The position numbers and the translations under genes are program-made. Under the pieces are notes generated by a model. It saw only the letters and a program-made list of their open reading frames with translations, ran no database searches and was not told where the DNA came from. From the NCBI GenBank assembly GCA_002163245.1, contig MAAL01000050.1:24621-88620 (forward strand): 64,000 nt of DNA, read 5' to 3'. Source of the stretch: Gammaproteobacteria bacterium 42_54_T18. GTDB lineage: Bacteria; Pseudomonadota; Gammaproteobacteria; Pseudomonadales; Ketobacteraceae. Positions 8,261-17,243 of the stretch are shown here, piece by piece; the first letter of the stretch is position 1; each line of letters starts with the position of its first letter.

Positions 8261-10510
8261 ATGATTTTAAACGCATCCCTCGATCAATCGAATAGTAATA
8301 CCTACGCAAACCCTATCCCTAGTCGTGAGTTCATTATGAATCTCTTCGGCAAGGTAAAAAAACATTTAAAGCGTGAGCAGATTGCACACAAGTTAAACCT
8401 TAAAAACCCCGACCAAAAAGAAGCCTTGAGAAGACGGTTACGTGCAATGGAGCGTGATGGTCAGCTTATGTTTAATAAGTACAAAGGCTACCAACTGATA
8501 GATCAGAACTCACTTATTACGGGCGTGGTTAGCATTCACCCAGATGGTTTTGGCTTTGTGTCAAACCCTGACTCCGAAAAAGATTTATTTCTTCCGAAAA
8601 ATCAAATGAGCCACGTGTTTGATGGTGATGTTGTTCAGGTATTTGTTGAGCCTTCTTCAGATAGAAATCGCACCTTCAACAAATTAATCAATATTGTTGA
8701 GCGTAAGACGACTCACATTGTTGGGCAACTTAAACGCAGTGGTGACGCATTTTATTTGCTTCCGGACAGTCGAAAGGTATTGCACAAAGTGGATGTAGAT
8801 AGCCACTTTTTGTTGAATGCAAAACCAGGACAGTACGTGAATACTACGATTGTTGAGTACCCCAATCATCGTAAAAATACCTTGGTAAAAGTCACCGGCG
8901 TGCTTGGTAACCCTCAAGATACTGGTATGGGAATTAAAAAAGCGCTTTGCCGCCATAACATTTCCGGACAGTGGAACGATGCATTGATTGACCAAGCAGA
9001 AGCGAAGGGGAGGCAAGTGTCGGAGAGCGATAAAATGTCACGTATTGATTATCGTGACTTGCCGTTCGTTACCATTGATGGTGCGGATGCCAAAGATTTT
9101 GATGATGCAGTTTATTGTGAAAAAACCGCATCAGGTGATTGGCGTTTAATGGTTGCCATTGCGGATGTCTCCCATTATGTACGGCCAGATGATTTGTTGG
9201 ACATTGAAGCACTACAGCGTGGTACGTCCATATATTTTCCCGGCCATGTGGTGCCTATGCTGCCGGAAGCCTTGTCAAACGGACTTTGCTCTTTGAACCC
9301 TTATGTTGACCGTTTGGTGATGGTTTGCGATATGACCATTAACAGCAACGGTGTTATTACTCAATCCACTTTCACAGAAGGCCTCATTAATTCACAGGCT
9401 AGACTGACTTACGATCAGGCTTATGCGCTGGTGGCTAAGAGAAGCTCTAAACTAGCAAAAAAAGTGATCGAAGAGACGCCGAACATTGTGCCGCATATAG
9501 AAAACTTGCATGCACTTTTTCAGGTGTTGAAGCCTGCTCGTAGGCAACGAGGGGCTATTGAATTTGAAACGCGAGAATTTACATTTAATCTTACTAAGAA
9601 ACGCAAGATTTCAAGCTTATCATCGGTAAAGCGCAACGACGCACACAGGATGATTGAGGAGTTTATGTTGTGCGCTAATGTCTCAACCGCTAAGTTTTTA
9701 GACCATCACAAAATACCGAGTTTGTTTCGTACTCATGAGGGGCCGCAGCAAAAGAAGTTAACTGTTTTGCGTGCATTTTTGTTAGAAAAGGGATTGAGTC
9801 TTGGTGGTGGAGATAAACCCAGTCCGCATCACTACAATAAACTTTTAGATAACATTGGGCATCGTAGCGACGCAAGTGTGATTCGCACGATATTATTACG
9901 CTCTCAGAGTCAGGCGGAGTATACGTCTAGCAACCAGGGGCATTTTGGTTTGGCTTATGATGCCTATGCACATTTCACGTCCCCGATTAGGCGTTACCCT
10001 GACTTATTAACGCATCGAGCGATTCGAGCGAAAATTCGTTGTGGTAAACATAAAAAAGGAGTACATCGATTTCTGAGTTGGCTGAACTTAGATAGGGGCT
10101 TAGATAAGGCAGCCGGTTATCCTTATGATAAAAATGCAATGGATGTATTGGCGACACATTGCTCGCAGCGATCGCGTCAAGCGGGTGAGGTAAGCCGTGA
10201 AGTAGAAAACGAGTTAAAGTGCCAGTATATGGAACAGTTTAAGGGCGAACATTTTTTTGGAACTATTTCTGCTGTGACCAACTTCGGTTTTTTTGTTGAG
10301 CTGGATCAGGGTGCTGTAGAAGGTTTGGTGCATATATCTAGTTTAGCTAGCGATAATTTTAAATTTGATGCGGGCAAACAGCAATTGAGTAGCGGAAAAC
10401 AATGCTTTGTTCTGGGTGATAAAGTGAATGTCGTTTTGAACCGGGTAGATGTGCCGCAACGAAAAATGGATTTTACTGTTTTGGACTCCGTTGCATTTGA
10501 TGCTGCCTAG
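8261..10510 (+). CDS. rnr: ribonuclease R (3'-5' exoribonuclease)
   Basis: 749 residues with the full RNase R order. An N-terminal winged-helix region contains YANPIPSREFIM and RRRLRAMERDGQL, both close to the E. coli protein, and this fixes the ATG at 8261 rather than the internal ATG at 8333. Cold-shock domains follow, then the RNB catalytic domain with the magnesium-binding Asp cluster DGADAKDFDDAVYCE (Asp276-Asp282), SYAHFTSPIRRYPDL-type motif (here YAHFTSPIRRYPDL), and a C-terminal S1 domain (GTISAVTNFGFFVELDQGAV). It degrades structured RNA processively. The long basic C-terminal tail of enterobacterial RNase R is missing: the protein ends about 20 residues after the S1 fold. A short 15-bp repeat array precedes it. 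Confidence 0.96.
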   Translation: MILNASLDQSNSNTYANPIPSREFIMNLFGKVKKHLKREQIAHKLNLKNPDQKEALRRRLRAMERDGQLMFNKYKGYQLIDQNSLITGVVSIHPDGFGFVSNPDSEKDLFLPKNQMSHVFDGDVVQVFVEPSSDRNRTFNKLINIVERKTTHIVGQLKRSGDAFYLLPDSRKVLHKVDVDSHFLLNAKPGQYVNTTIVEYPNHRKNTLVKVTGVLGNPQDTGMGIKKALCRHNISGQWNDALIDQAEAKGRQVSESDKMSRIDYRDLPFVTIDGADAKDFDDAVYCEKTASGDWRLMVAIADVSHYVRPDDLLDIEALQRGTSIYFPGHVVPMLPEALSNGLCSLNPYVDRLVMVCDMTINSNGVITQSTFTEGLINSQARLTYDQAYALVAKRSSKLAKKVIEETPNIVPHIENLHALFQVLKPARRQRGAIEFETREFTFNLTKKRKISSLSSVKRNDAHRMIEEFMLCANVSTAKFLDHHKIPSLFRTHEGPQQKKLTVLRAFLLEKGLSLGGGDKPSPHHYNKLLDNIGHRSDASVIRTILLRSQSQAEYTSSNQGHFGLAYDAYAHFTSPIRRYPDLLTHRAIRAKIRCGKHKKGVHRFLSWLNLDRGLDKAAGYPYDKNAMDVLATHCSQRSRQAGEVSREVENELKCQYMEQFKGEHFFGTISAVTNFGFFVELDQGAVEGLVHISSLASDNFKFDAGKQQLSSGKQCFVLGDKVNVVLNRVDVPQRKMDFTVLDSVAFDAA

Positions 10511-10529
10511 TCGTCTGGACGTAGCCCAG

Positions 10530-10560
10530 TGATAACCAGGCAAAAAATGCTTGGTTATCA
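10530..10560. terminator. bidirectional intrinsic terminator between rnr and ectR
   Basis: Inverted repeat TGATAACCA (10530-10538) / TGGTTATCA (10552-10560) with a 13-base loop, followed on the plus strand by ATCATTTTTT. The loop has an A-run that serves as a T-run on the minus strand side. It sits between convergent stop codons. Confidence 0.8.
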
Positions 10561-10561
10561 A

Positions 10562-11083
10562 TCATTTTTTCTTGAGCTCCACATACGCATCTGGGTTTTC
10601 AACCGCCGTATTTTGTCGGTCTAGGGTACCAACATCGAGTACCGGTGATGCGTCAATGTGCTGGGCATCCATCATGTGTGCTACTCGTTGCAACGACGCA
10701 ATAATCATGGTTTGTTCCCAGTCTTGTAGGTCTGAAAATTGGCGGGTGAATTGTTCCTGTAAGGGAGTGGGGGCGTTTTTAAGCTTCTCGATGGCTTCAT
10801 CAGTGAGAAACGCATGCACTTTACGCTTATCCTGTGCTGAGCGCTCTCGATAGACCAAATTCCGCTTTTCCATTCTGTCGAGAATTGTCGTTACTGTGGC
10901 CTGGCTCAAGCTTATTTCATTGGCGAGTTCACCGATTGTTACCTGGCCTTTGTCCCGAATAGCTTGCAGCAGAAGGATCTGTGGGGCGGTCAAACCAGCT
11001 GTTTTTGACAGGTGTTTCGAGTGGAGGTCGGTGGCCCTAATAACACGGCGCAGAGATACGAGTACTTCTTGAATACGATCCAA
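10562..11083 (-). CDS. ectR: MarR-family regulator, EctR type
   Basis: 173 residues with a MarR winged helix: AGLTAPQILLLQAIRDKG, IGELANEISLSQATVTTILDRME recognition helix, and the wing YRERSAQDKRKVHAFLT. It is divergent from ectA, the same arrangement as EctR in halophilic methylotrophs and other ectoine producers, where EctR represses ectABC. The intergenic region carries three tandem copies of a box very close to the published EctR1 site, which strengthens the assignment. The symbol is inferred from context and operator, not from a database match. Confidence 0.85.
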   Translation of the reverse strand: MDRIQEVLVSLRRVIRATDLHSKHLSKTAGLTAPQILLLQAIRDKGQVTIGELANEISLSQATVTTILDRMEKRNLVYRERSAQDKRKVHAFLTDEAIEKLKNAPTPLQEQFTRQFSDLQDWEQTMIIASLQRVAHMMDAQHIDASPVLDVGTLDRQNTAVENPDAYVELKKK

Positions 11084-11229
11084 AATGAAGCCTTTTTCGA
11101 GTGAAGAATTTTCTCGATTATAGGAGGAATATTCCTCTAAGCCGATCCTTTTATAGGAAACTGCACGGTTTTATTTCAACATTGGTGAAATCCGCTAGTA
11201 TAAGGCCCTCGAGCGCTATTCTTTATATG

Positions 11230-11271
11230 TTTAGAGCACTATATTTAGAGCACTATATTTAGATCACTAAA
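11230..11271. promoter_or_regulatory. triple tandem EctR-like operator
   Basis: Three head-to-tail 14-bp units: TTTAGAGCACTATA (11230-11243), the same sequence again (11244-11257) and TTTAGATCACTAAA (11258-11271). Each unit with its flanking TA resembles the EctR1 operator as I recall it from Methylomicrobium (half-sites TATTTAGT and ACTATATA separated by two bases). One operator copy is usual; three in tandem is unusual. They lie 130-172 bp upstream of ectA. Confidence 0.75.
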
Positions 11272-11401
11272 CAATACCTTTCAAATATCACTCAAATATC
11301 ATACAATACCGCCTGAATATCTGGGGTTAGGTCAAATGCATTCGTTCTTTTGATCCAATTTTTGATGGATTTATTGTTTGAGATCTAAATATTAGGCATA
11401 T

Positions 11402-11953
11402 ATGAAGAATTTCCAAATAGAATTAGAGCTCAGAGCCCCTAGGGCGAGTGATGGGTATGCAGTTTCAGAGTTGATTGCCCAATGTCCACCACTGGATACC
11501 AACTCGAAATACTGCAATTTATTACAGTGCACTCATTTTTCCAGCACCTCCGTTGCCGCTTTTAAACGAGGTGAGTTAGTTGGATTTATCTCCGGTTACC
11601 TTAATCCAGAAAAACCAGAATGCTTATTTATTTGGCAAGTAGCCGTAGGTGAGCAAGCAAGGGGGCTAGGGCTTGCAACCCGCATGTTAAAACACATACT
11701 TGCTCGCCCTTATTGCAGAGGTGTTTCTTACATGGAAACATCCATTACCAAAACAAACGAAGGTTCCTGGGCGCTATTTGAAGGGGTGGCCAGAAAGTTC
11801 AACACAGAACTTAGTACCACAATAATGTTCGATAAAGAGCTCCATTTTCAAGGACAGCACGATACGGAGTCCTTGGTGCGCATCGGGCCATTTGCTCAAA
11901 TCAAGCAAATCAATCAAATCAAGAAAAGTGCTCGACCTATTGCTGTTGCTTAG
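11402..11953 (+). CDS. ectA: L-2,4-diaminobutyrate N-acetyltransferase EctA (orphan)
   Basis: 183 residues, a GNAT acetyltransferase with hallmark EctA segments: CPPLDTNSKYCNLLQCTHF, LVGFISGYLNPEKP, LFIWQVAVGEQARGLGLATRML (acetyl-CoA loop) and YMETSITKTNEGSWALF. It acetylates diaminobutyrate at the gamma-amino group, the second step of ectoine synthesis. Normally ectB and ectC follow directly; here the next gene (12014) is a Crp-like regulator on the other strand and neither is present in the window. The product would be N-gamma-acetyl-diaminobutyrate unless ectB/ectC sit elsewhere. The C-terminus carries a short KQINQIKK-rich extension past the family end. Confidence 0.92.
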   Translation: MKNFQIELELRAPRASDGYAVSELIAQCPPLDTNSKYCNLLQCTHFSSTSVAAFKRGELVGFISGYLNPEKPECLFIWQVAVGEQARGLGLATRMLKHILARPYCRGVSYMETSITKTNEGSWALFEGVARKFNTELSTTIMFDKELHFQGQHDTESLVRIGPFAQIKQINQIKKSARPIAVA

Positions 11954-12013
11954 ATCTGTGGTAGCGCTTGCGAGTTAGATGCAGGCCTATTGCAGTTAGT
12001 TATGTTAATTAGC

Positions 12014-12604
12014 TTATTTAAGCTTTTTACGGATACGGCTTAACGCTATGGGGGTAATACCTATGTGTGACGCGATCATTTTTAGTGGTAATTTATCGCG
12101 TAGCTGAGGGTTGCTTTCCAAGAAGTCCAAATAGCGTTGTTCGGCGCTGTGTTGAACAAAGGCATATTCTCGCTCTTCCTTTTTGATAAACATATTTTCC
12201 AGCAAGCAGTTATAAGCTGTAAGAAAACCTCGTTGAGGTTCCATTTTTGTGAAAAAAACAGACCACTCAAACTCAAGGCAAAGCACGTCATCCAATGCTT
12301 CTATACTAAATAGTGCTGGGGTTTTTCGGGTCATCGCACGTGTTGACCCGGCAACACTTGGGGCACATGCAAATGATTGCGTAAATTCTTTACCTTCCGG
12401 CGAGATACTCATATAACGAGCAAAACCTTTCACTAAGAAAAACAATTTCGGTGCTAGCTGGCCTTGGCTTATCAATAGTTGACCTTTTTTGTAATGTTTG
12501 AGTTGAGGTGATAACTCATACTGGTCAAAATCAGTCGCTTCTAAGCTGCCGCTTGGACCTGTAAAATAGCTAACAAAATCTTGCATCTGTGTCTGAATAT
12601 TCAC
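12014..12604 (-). CDS. Crp/Fnr-family transcriptional regulator
   Basis: 196 residues. A cyclic-nucleotide-binding-type beta roll occupies about residues 25-130 (KKGQLLISQGQLAPKLFFLV, KGFARYMSISPEGKEF). It is followed by a long dimerisation helix and a short helix-turn-helix at the C-terminus (LPLKMIASHIGITPIALSRI). The phosphate-binding Arg/Glu residues of true CRP are not obvious, so the ligand is unknown; it resembles the small Crp-like proteins often linked to transporters. It lies 10 bp downstream of the frameshifted EamA gene on the same strand, presumably co-transcribed with it. Confidence 0.85.
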   Translation of the reverse strand: MNIQTQMQDFVSYFTGPSGSLEATDFDQYELSPQLKHYKKGQLLISQGQLAPKLFFLVKGFARYMSISPEGKEFTQSFACAPSVAGSTRAMTRKTPALFSIEALDDVLCLEFEWSVFFTKMEPQRGFLTAYNCLLENMFIKKEEREYAFVQHSAEQRYLDFLESNPQLRDKLPLKMIASHIGITPIALSRIRKKLK

Positions 12605-12614
12605 GAGTTTTGCT

Positions 12615-13516
12615 CTATGTTTGAGAAATCTGATCCTGAGAAATTAAGTACAATGCCAGAAATATTAGTAATATGCCAGGTAGGCTGCCCCATAACTCAG
12701 GCGTGACAGCTAACCCTTGGGGGATGGCCACAAGACCCGGAATCAAATAGGTAAAGGCCAGCAGGCGATTAGGACCCAGTTGTTGCACTAGGTATTGTTG
12801 TAAAAAGAACGTAGCCATCGTGGTGAATATTGTTAGATATAATATAATTTTCCAAAACTGAATTTGTTGCCAGGCGATTGTCGATAAATCACCATACAAA
12901 AATAGAAATGGCAATAACATGATGCCGCCTATTATCATAATGTAAAATGCGCCTTGTGCGGGAGGTACATCACCTCCCCACTTTTTTACCAACACAACGT
13001 GCATGGATAGACTGAAGCATGCTGCTAGAAATATACCGTCACCCTGGTTCCATTGGAGCAGTTGAATGTTTCCTCGGTTAACGCTCAGCAGTACCCATGT
13101 GGCCCCTATAGTCCCAAGTATAAAACCCAAGAGTTTGATTTTTGATGTCTTTAGCTTGAGCACACCGTAGGTGAGAGCCACGCTAATCAAAGGCACTAAC
13201 TATAGATCACTGAGGTTCGCATTGCTGAGGTGGTTTTTAATGCTTCAAACAAACCTAAAAAAAACAGCACTAAAAATAAACTGATGAAGCTGTATTGAAC
13301 AATAATTTTAGTTCCAATAAAAGACGCACTTTTCTTCCATACGTATATTCTCCAAATAATGGGTAGCATTAAAATACTGGCCAGAATAAAGCGTAATCCT
13401 GTGCTTGCGATGGGGTTTGCGTAGGGTAATAAATCCTTAGAAACCACAAAGGAGGATGCCATAAGACTGGTCCAGAGTAATAGCATAAAGTTTTGATATA
13501 GAGGATGTTTCATCAT
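12615..13516 (-). pseudogene. EamA/DMT-family transporter, frameshifted
   Basis: Two overlapping frames together encode a standard 300-residue ten-helix EamA permease. The first half (from ATG 13516 or 13513, MMKHPLYQNFMLLLW) runs to MRTSVIYS and stops; the second half resumes in the next frame with LVPLISVALTYGVLKLKTSK. Joining IY and LVPL restores the usual EamA mid-protein signature and requires one extra base near 13200, so the lesion is a one-base deletion (or a sequencing error). The second EamA repeat is otherwise intact to the end. Substrate unknown. The 5' end is fused to a relic of an N-acetyltransferase gene. Confidence 0.85.
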
Positions 13517-13540
13517 GAGTGCCAGTATGGTCAAAAGGAA

Positions 13541-13672
13541 TTGGTAGCTGCAGGTTATTTGGGTGATGGCCGTTTCGCCATTTTGTATTCCCATTTATTG
13601 GTTGAGGAGGGCACAATAACGGGTTCTATTACTAGTGTAATGAACCCAGGTTTAGTGGTTGATTGTTTTTCC
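13541..13672 (-). pseudogene. relic of an arylamine N-acetyltransferase gene (both ends, middle deleted)
   Basis: Two pieces match the intact gene at 17240-18085. Bases about 13545-13582 correspond to its 3' coding part (minus strand reads IQNGETAITQIT; the intact gene reads VQSGETVITQIT, about 28 of 35 bases shared). Bases about 13598-13672 correspond to its 5' flank, including the shared stretches ACAATAACGG and GTGTAATGAACCCAGGTTTA. Everything between, about 700 bases of coding sequence, is gone. The junction lies in a short ACAAA-type microhomology present at both sites in the intact copy. The relic still provides an ATG (13594) that reads in frame into the EamA gene. Confidence 0.7.
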
Positions 13673-13690
13673 ATCATAAAATTAATATAA

Positions 13691-14082
13691 GGCATGTAAG
13701 TTTCGTGAGGGGAGTAATAATGATTACTCAAACGTCTCAGGGTTTATATGATTGACTTTAATAACCAATAGTTTAATTTTTCGAGAAAAGGAATATATGC
13801 AGTGATTCAAATAAGATTGTATATCTATAACTACATAGCAGCCGCCACAAGAAGTTTTTCTGATTACTAGTGGATTAGGGGTGAGTAAGAAAAATAGATT
13901 AGTCTCTAAAGAAGTATATAACCGTTGTAAATCATAATCTTATTGGAGGTCAGTTATTTTCTGAAATGTATCTAATGGCCTGTCGTAACGCCCTAATTTA
14001 TTTTTAACAAGTTCTGTAAGGTAGAGTTCTCAAATTGTTTTTCGACGGTGAAAGATAGTTTCGAAGTCTATACTAAAAAGGA
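13691..14082. other. intergenic region, no gene recognised
   Basis: AT-rich DNA between divergent units. No open frame, repeat or clear hairpin was found; it presumably contains the promoter of the kinase/phosphodiesterase operon. Confidence 0.5.
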
Positions 14083-16062
14083 ATGTATTTTTCGTCGAAG
14101 TGCGAACCTGTTGGGTCTGGAATATCTAGACGAGGGGTAAGGAACTTGAAAGCGAAGATCTTAATAGTAGATGATGAACCTAATAATCATTTGGTATATG
14201 AACGTATCTTAGCTCCGCTGAATCTGGATTTTGTTAAAGCCCTGTCTGGTCAGGAAGCCCTTGATGTCGCACATAAATATAATTTTTTCTTAATACTCAT
14301 GGACGTACAGATGCCCGGTATGGACGGATTTGAAACCGCATCATTGATTATCGAGGATCCAAAAACATCACATATTCCCATAATATTTATCACTGATTTT
14401 TCTAGGGATGAATCTTTAGAGCTAAGAGGCTACGCCAGCGGTGCTGTCGATTTTATGGTGAAACCTGTTAATGACGATATATTACGTAGCAAGGTAAAAG
14501 TATTTCTCTCGTTATCGAATGAGAGAATACAACTAAAATCAGCACTTTTTATTATTCAAACTAGCGAGGAGCGTTTCCGTACGCTATTCGAAAAAAGTAA
14601 CGATGGTATTTTTATTATAGATAGTGATAACCATTGTTACCTAGATGCCAATAAATCGGCTATCGAAATAACGGGACGCTCCTTGACGGAATTACAATCC
14701 CTAACCTGTAGTGAGATATTCTCAGAAGACATCACCAGAGGATTCGACTCGATAACGCAGTCATTACCCACGAAAGACTTTGGTGCTATCTCGTTTACTC
14801 GAAAGGACCAAAAACTTCGTTCCGCACGTTTTAATGTGATTTATTTGGATGATGGAACCCTGGTGGGTATTGCTCGGGATATTACCGATGAACAACATAT
14901 GCAACTGCAGTTACGTCGTACGCAAAAAATGGATGCAGTAGGTCAACTCACCGGAGGTATAGCCCACGACTTCAATAATATTTTAGGCATTATTCTTGGC
15001 AACATTGAATTGATTCAGGGGCAAATCAGTGAAGATGACAACATAGCAAAAAAAATTGAAAATATCCGAAAGTCAGCCAAACGCGCCGCTGATCTTACAG
15101 GGCAATTATTACGATTCTCCGGACGACAAGCCATTTCCGTTGAGTCAATTAATATCAATGATGTCATTACTCAAATGGATACCCTTATTGGGCGTTCTGT
15201 TACACCGCAAATTAGAATCGAATATTTTTTCGCAGAAGATTTGTGGTCCACATCCGTCGACCCCGGTGACCTTGAAGATGTATTGCTCAATTTGATCATC
15301 AATGCTCATGACGCCATGAATGGATCGGGCCAAATCACCATCGAAACGGCGAACTATCACATTGATGAAGGTTTTTGTCGACTAAATCTTGGGGCGGTTA
15401 CGGGAGATTATGTGCTTCTTGCCGTGAGCGACACCGGTAGCGGTATTCCCGCCGACTTGCAAGAACGACTGTTCGAGCCTTTCTTTACCACCAAGGAAGA
15501 AGGGAAAGGAACCGGATTGGGTTTAGCCATGGTGTACGGGTTTATTAAACGTTCACTAGGCTATATCAAGGTTTACTCGGAACTGAATATTGGTACGACT
15601 TTTCGTGTTTATTTACCAAGAGCCAGTAATGTAGACAACGCCGTACAACAAGCAAGTCTTTCGACTAATTGTACTTCCGGTGGTGGTGAAGTTATTTTAG
15701 TTGTGGATGATGAGGCCGCGTTGTTAGAGTTGGCTGTCGAGACCTTAGAAAACCTTGGTTATAATACGATTACCGCCTCTAACGGTGAAGACGCGCTAGA
15801 TCGTTTACAAGAGCACCCAGAAATACAAATGCTATTTAGCGACGTGGTGATGCCAGGTAGATTAAATGGCTATCAACTGGCAGAGAAGGCCTGTGCCCGC
15901 TACCCTTCGCTTAGTATTTTACTCACCTCTGGATTTACGTCGAAATCAGCTATTAGTGACGGTCAGGAAAGTTTTAAGGCTCATCTATTAAATAAACCTT
16001 ATGCTCAAGCAGAAATGGCAGGACGAATCAGTCAGTTGTTATCTGGAGAAAAAACCGAATGA
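14083..16062 (+). CDS. REC-PAS-histidine kinase-REC hybrid protein
   Basis: 659 residues, soluble. Domains: receiver 1 (ILIVDDEP, Asp74 in LMDVQMPG, Lys in MVKPV); PAS (about 160-275); HisKA of the NtrB-like type (KMDAVGQLTGGIAHDFNNIL, His295); HATPase (LNLIINAHDAM, DTGSGIP, GKGTGLGLAMVYG); and a C-terminal receiver (LVVDDEAALLEL, Asp587 in LFSDVVMPG, NKPYA). The start is uncertain: ATG 14083 has AAGGA directly abutting, while TTG 14147 (MKAKILIVDDEP) begins right at the receiver with GAGGGG 10 bases upstream. Its last codon overlaps the next start (ATGA), so it is translationally coupled to the REC-EAL gene, the likely phosphotransfer partner. Confidence 0.92.
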   Translation: MYFSSKCEPVGSGISRRGVRNLKAKILIVDDEPNNHLVYERILAPLNLDFVKALSGQEALDVAHKYNFFLILMDVQMPGMDGFETASLIIEDPKTSHIPIIFITDFSRDESLELRGYASGAVDFMVKPVNDDILRSKVKVFLSLSNERIQLKSALFIIQTSEERFRTLFEKSNDGIFIIDSDNHCYLDANKSAIEITGRSLTELQSLTCSEIFSEDITRGFDSITQSLPTKDFGAISFTRKDQKLRSARFNVIYLDDGTLVGIARDITDEQHMQLQLRRTQKMDAVGQLTGGIAHDFNNILGIILGNIELIQGQISEDDNIAKKIENIRKSAKRAADLTGQLLRFSGRQAISVESININDVITQMDTLIGRSVTPQIRIEYFFAEDLWSTSVDPGDLEDVLLNLIINAHDAMNGSGQITIETANYHIDEGFCRLNLGAVTGDYVLLAVSDTGSGIPADLQERLFEPFFTTKEEGKGTGLGLAMVYGFIKRSLGYIKVYSELNIGTTFRVYLPRASNVDNAVQQASLSTNCTSGGGEVILVVDDEAALLELAVETLENLGYNTITASNGEDALDRLQEHPEIQMLFSDVVMPGRLNGYQLAEKACARYPSLSILLTSGFTSKSAISDGQESFKAHLLNKPYAQAEMAGRISQLLSGEKTE

Positions 16063-17243
16063 AGCAGACCACGGTCTATTTAGTCGACGACGAGCCTGAT
16101 ATGTTGGAGTTGCTTGCCAGCGTAGTCGAAATGTCTGATATGCTGCCAGTAGCTTTTACACAGGCCAGCGATTTTTTTCAGCAAGTCACCGAGCTCGATA
16201 ACCAGTCAATTATGGCGCTGGATCTTCATATGCCAGAAATGGATGGCATAGAAGTTATGCGAAGGCTTGCCACCATGGATAATACCCCTCGACTAATCTT
16301 GATGAGCGGGCATGATGAAGGTGTTTTGCACTCGGCAGAAAAGCTTGGTAGAGCTCACAACCTTAAAATTATCACATCGCTCAAAAAACCTATCGTGCTG
16401 AGAGAGTTTCAGCAATTATTGGTTAGCCAGAAAAATATCACTGAGAGAGTAGCGTCAACGAGTACCCCCAAAAAAAACGAAGTGACCGCGGCTGAGTTAA
16501 AAAAAGCCATAGAACAAAACGAACTTGTTTTACATTACCAGCCGCAAATTATTATCGCCACAGGCGAATTGTCGGGAGTAGAAGCACTGGTTCGCTGGAA
16601 TCATCCTGAACGAGGTGTAGTTTTCCCCGACGAGTTTATTTCGTTAGCGGAAGAAGACGGTTTGATGAAAGACCTTACCCGCTGGGTGATAGATCAATTG
16701 GTAAAACAGGAGCAACTTTGGCAGCACGAGGTTGATCGTCTTGAGGTTTCCGTCAACATTTCTGCTATCGATATCACCAGCTTGACGTTGCCGGAACAAT
16801 TGGCGGAATTGTTAGCAGAAAACAAACTCTCACCTTCCAAGCTCACCTTAGAGGTCACCGAAAGCGCTCTTATGGGAGAGCTGGTTAAGTCTCTGGATAT
16901 CCTCACTCGACTCAGAATGCGCGGTATCGGGTTATCGATTGACGACTTTGGCACCGGCTACTCATCGTTATCGCAGTTACACCGAGTACCATTTACGGAA
17001 CTAAAAATCGACCAATCCTTTGTTTACTCTATGTTAGAAGATGACGAAGCCCGTGCCATCGTGAAAACCTGTGTTATGTTAGGTCATGAGTTAAAGATGA
17101 AAGTCGTTGCCGAAGGTGTTGAGACCAAGGAACACCTGGATCTGCTACGAGAAATTGGCTGTGATATTGCACAGGGTTATTATTTCAGCCGCGCTATTCC
17201 CGCCGACGAGATGACAAAACGCCTACATTCGGAGTGGCCTTAG
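16059..17243 (+). CDS. response regulator with EAL-domain c-di-GMP phosphodiesterase
   Basis: 394 residues. An N-terminal receiver (TVYLVDDEPD, Asp55 in MALDLHMPEMDG, SLKKP) is joined to an EAL domain. Catalytic residues all appear present: EALVRW (Glu175), VSVNIS Asn, LEVTES Glu, DDFGTGYSSL loop, ELKIDQ Lys and VAEGVET Glu. An active enzyme hydrolysing c-di-GMP to pGpG is expected, controlled by phosphorylation of its receiver. The ATGA overlap with the upstream hybrid kinase indicates a dedicated two-gene pathway lowering c-di-GMP. Its stop overlaps the stop of the convergent N-acetyltransferase gene by four bases. Confidence 0.93.
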   Translation: MKQTTVYLVDDEPDMLELLASVVEMSDMLPVAFTQASDFFQQVTELDNQSIMALDLHMPEMDGIEVMRRLATMDNTPRLILMSGHDEGVLHSAEKLGRAHNLKIITSLKKPIVLREFQQLLVSQKNITERVASTSTPKKNEVTAAELKKAIEQNELVLHYQPQIIIATGELSGVEALVRWNHPERGVVFPDEFISLAEEDGLMKDLTRWVIDQLVKQEQLWQHEVDRLEVSVNISAIDITSLTLPEQLAELLAENKLSPSKLTLEVTESALMGELVKSLDILTRLRMRGIGLSIDDFGTGYSSLSQLHRVPFTELKIDQSFVYSMLEDDEARAIVKTCVMLGHELKMKVVAEGVETKEHLDLLREIGCDIAQGYYFSRAIPADEMTKRLHSEWP

